A model generated the notes under the pieces. It worked only from the letters and a program-made list of their open reading frames with translations. It was not told the origin of the DNA and searched no databases. Positions 62,074-64,000 of a stretch of 64,000 nucleotides of DNA are shown here, piece after piece. Numbering within the stretch: position 1 is the first letter of the stretch; every line of letters begins with the position of its first letter. The stretch is from Chloroflexota bacterium (lineage in GTDB: Bacteria; Chloroflexota; Anaerolineae; Anaerolineales; Anaerolineaceae), in assembly GCA_016887485.1 (NCBI GenBank), contig CP069394.1:1116001-1180000 (forward strand), read 5' to 3'. Made by a program: the position numbers and the translations under genes.

Positions 62074-63060
62074 TTACTTTTCAGGTTTACTATCCGGGAT
62101 TTGTTCCAGTGCTTTCCGTTTCTTGGCCTGACGCTTGGCCTTGCCTTTCTTCATCATCCTGACCACGAAGTAGATTATTGCGCCGAATAAGGCCAGGAAG
62201 GGCAGCCAGGAAATCACGAACCAAATCAGGATATCAACGAGCTTCTGCCCGGCCTTCACCAGGGCTTCCACAGCATTCTTGACCGTCCCCTGCGGTTCCC
62301 ATCCGGCAATCACAATGGGCTGCAGGGATTCTTTGGCAACAATCTCCACCGAAATGGCGGACATGGCAGCGGATTCTGACAGGTACTGCATCCGGCCCTT
62401 GACCGATTCGATCTGTCCCCGATAGTAGGTCAATTCATCAAACACATCCAACACGTCTTCCGTATCCTGCGCCTTTTCCATAATGGCGGTCAGGGCTTCT
62501 TCGGCCGCTTCCAGGTTACGCAGCTGGGATTCGAGATCTGTATATTCCGAAGTAACATCCTGGCCGGACACATTCTCAAAAAGGACATCATCTTCAGGCT
62601 CCGGCGTGAGCCCTTTGATAGCGGTCATAATCGGATCCAACTGCCCGGCAGGCACCCGGATGGTCACATTGGCATAAGGCACCGTGTTGCCGCTGGAGGT
62701 GGTGGACTGGTAGATATTTGAATAGACCACGAACCCACCCGCACTCTCAGCCATTGCAATGATCGAATCAAGTGACGTGGTTGGATTTTCGACGGCAATC
62801 CGCAAATTCGCATTGTAGATCACCATCCGCTCTGTGGCTGCTGCTGATTCGCCCATTCCAGCGTCATAACTGCGAGGGGACTCTGCCGTCATGCCATCCA
62901 TTTCCATCGCTTCTTCCATCACGACATACTCATTTTCGAGGCCAGCCTCAGGCATAAAACCCACTTTATCTTCTGCAGTGGATTGCGCGGCTGCGCATGC
63001 AGAGGCAAATAAGGCGACTATCAGGATCATGCTGACCAGTAAGATATTTCTCTTCTTCAT
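62074..63060 (-). CDS. DUF4349 lipoprotein with C-terminal membrane anchor
   Basis: 328 residues (two adjacent ATGs, 63063 and 63060; the second has better spacing to AAGGAG). Lipoprotein signal ending FASACAAA, an acidic Met/Glu linker, the DUF4349 domain (about 75-290) opening ERMVIYNANLRIAVENP, with a central coiled coil (YTDLESQLRNLEAAEEAL, RGQIESVKGRMQYL), then one membrane helix (about 280-305) and a basic tail. The two-ended anchoring suggests a sensor or scaffold at the cell surface. Function unknown. Confidence 0.85.
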   Translation of the reverse strand: MKKRNILLVSMILIVALFASACAAAQSTAEDKVGFMPEAGLENEYVVMEEAMEMDGMTAESPRSYDAGMGESAAATERMVIYNANLRIAVENPTTSLDSIIAMAESAGGFVVYSNIYQSTTSSGNTVPYANVTIRVPAGQLDPIMTAIKGLTPEPEDDVLFENVSGQDVTSEYTDLESQLRNLEAAEEALTAIMEKAQDTEDVLDVFDELTYYRGQIESVKGRMQYLSESAAMSAISVEIVAKESLQPIVIAGWEPQGTVKNAVEALVKAGQKLVDILIWFVISWLPFLALFGAIIYFVVRMMKKGKAKRQAKKRKALEQIPDSKPEK

Positions 63061-63126
63061 CATTTTCTCCTTTTCTTCAGAACGAGCTTATCCATACTAT
63101 TTTATACTTTTTTTGACGCTCTAGGT

Positions 63127-63169
63127 ATAAAAAAAGTTCCCTGATGGGATAATTACCCATCCAGGGAAC
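63127..63169 (-). terminator. Terminator of the metallophosphoesterase gene
   Basis: A long stem GTTCCC-t-GATGGG / CCCATC-ca-GGGAAC with a 7-nt loop; on the minus strand it is followed by seven U. Confidence 0.88.
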
Positions 63170-63196
63170 ATTTATTATCACTGAAATCCGTCTATC

Positions 63197-63931
63197 TCAC
63201 CAGCCCTCGCTCAACCGGGCCGCATGCCGCACTGGCAAACCAGCCGCCAAAATTCGCTCCTGTACCGCTTCGACGTCATAGGGCACCCGGTGATAAACCC
63301 AGGGCAGTTCTTCCTGGTCATCGTAGATCATATATGATGACAGCGGGTTATGGTCTCGGGGCTGCCCCACCGATCCGGGGTTCACAATGGACTTCAAATT
63401 CAATTTAAACGGCTGATCGGGGCCGATCAGGTAGAGATTCGTGGAATCCGCAGTCTCGTCATCCATCTTGAAAATACAGGGGATATGCGTATGCCCAACC
63501 AGACAGAATTGGGTATCAAACATATCCATATTCCTCCTGGCGATGCTGAGCTCCATCACATATTCCCAAACTGGGTTGCGCGGGCTGCCGTGTGCCAGCG
63601 TGAACGCATCGATTTCAAGTTTCTCAGGGCGTTCACGCAGCCAGCGGTAGTTCTCGGGGGTGAGCTGGGAAACCAGCCATTCCAGAGAAACCCGAGCATC
63701 ATTATTGAAAGCGTGAATATCAATTTCACCCAGGATTGCCGCGTCATGATTCCCCTTGACGCAGGCCAGTTCAGCCAATTCCCGCAGAGCGTCAATGCAC
63801 TCATTCGGATCCGGCCCATACCCCACCACATCCCCCAGACAAAACACACGATCAAAAGGCGCTGCATCATCAAGCACGGCTTGCAGCGCCGTCAGGTTCG
63901 AATGAACGTCCGAAAGGATCAGGGTTCGCAT
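63197..63931 (-). CDS. YfcE/MJ0936-like calcineurin-type metallophosphoesterase
   Basis: 244 residues. MRTLILSDVHSN, CLGDVVGYGPDP, KGNHD, LAHGSP, and GHTHIP supply the metal ligands of the class; GSVGQPRD follows as in single-domain phosphodiesterases of this family. Cytosolic phosphodiesterase of unknown natural substrate. The ATG is one base downstream of the stop of the gene before it, so it is probably coupled to it. Confidence 0.9.
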   Translation of the reverse strand: MRTLILSDVHSNLTALQAVLDDAAPFDRVFCLGDVVGYGPDPNECIDALRELAELACVKGNHDAAILGEIDIHAFNNDARVSLEWLVSQLTPENYRWLRERPEKLEIDAFTLAHGSPRNPVWEYVMELSIARRNMDMFDTQFCLVGHTHIPCIFKMDDETADSTNLYLIGPDQPFKLNLKSIVNPGSVGQPRDHNPLSSYMIYDDQEELPWVYHRVPYDVEAVQERILAAGLPVRHAARLSEGW

Positions 63932-63932
63932 T

Positions 63933-64000
63933 TTATGGCAGATTGAAAATGAATTTCCAATCGCCTTCCGTCTGGGTAGCGTTGGAATAAATGCCCATGA
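63933..64000 (-). CDS. C-terminal end of a gene cut by the window edge
   Basis: The minus strand from 64000 reads in one open frame MGIYSNATQTEGDWKFIFNLP and stops at 63933, one base before the metallophosphoesterase start. Too short to classify. The spacing favours a co-transcribed gene. Confidence 0.45.
   Translation of the reverse strand, partial: MGIYSNATQTEGDWKFIFNLP

Overview
The window reads as a gene-dense bacterial chromosome of moderate GC. The gene set (TypA, PrfA-PrmC-TsaC, Tgt, UppP, BMP-type nucleoside transporter, many Cys-anchored lipoproteins with Thr/Pro/Glu-rich linkers, PD40 and TIR proteins, GH13 and GH36 enzymes) best fits a fermentative, carbohydrate-scavenging Chloroflexota bacterium of the Anaerolineae type. 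That assignment is inference from gene content; there is no rRNA, tRNA, CRISPR array or intact transposase in the window.

Layout. 0-8 kb: a maltodextrin locus, with a minus-strand operon (binding protein fused to a pullulanase-type X25 domain, two permeases, cytosolic GH13 amylase) and a divergent LacI regulator; one perfect palindrome overlaps the -35 boxes of both divergent promoters. 8-13 kb: GNAT, PD40 lipoprotein, adenine-deaminase-type ADA homologue, a small membrane protein, and a stomatin-NfeD pair. 13-24.5 kb: an AT-richer accessory stretch holding lipoproteins, a membrane-anchored TIR protein, a cupin followed by a decayed hydrolase tail, and a 4-kb block (two glycosyltransferase-type genes, a frameshifted F420-type nitroreductase, a truncated ORF) that lies between a 125-bp near-identical duplicate of the comM 3' end and comM itself; then a DUF4405 gene with a frameshifted Cys-rich tail and an SGNH-like lipoprotein. 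24.5-32.3 kb: a five-gene operon for nucleoside/purine uptake (BMP lipoprotein, ATPase, two permeases) ending in a fused FeS-molybdenum hydroxylase. 33-35.7 kb: a polar amino-acid ABC operon preceded by what looks like a leaderless His-rich leader peptide and an intrinsic terminator, a candidate transcription attenuator. 35.8-64 kb: mostly housekeeping genes: rpiB, PHP phosphoesterase, alr, tgt, uppP, csp, patB/malY-type lyase, UbiA family, proC, a CinA-glycosyltransferase fusion, CorC, prfA-prmC-tsaC, alpha-galactosidase, typA, MFS exporter with its ArsR-like regulator, DUF4349 lipoprotein, metallophosphoesterase.

How it works together. Extracellular maltodextrins, nucleosides/purines and amino acids are captured by three lipoprotein-dependent ABC systems and processed inside by GH13/GH36 hydrolases, a purine-type hydroxylase and a base deaminase. 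All three ABC binding-protein genes are followed by a perfect 12-14 bp stem-loop without a U-run, which probably sets binding protein to permease expression ratios. Several promoters sit so close to start codons (alr, the His leader peptide, perhaps the hydroxylase gene) that leaderless transcripts are likely in this organism. The most interesting items for follow-up are the His-leader attenuator, the comM-bounded islet, the CinA-glycosyltransferase fusion, and the prmC gene that appears to lack any ATG/GTG/TTG start.
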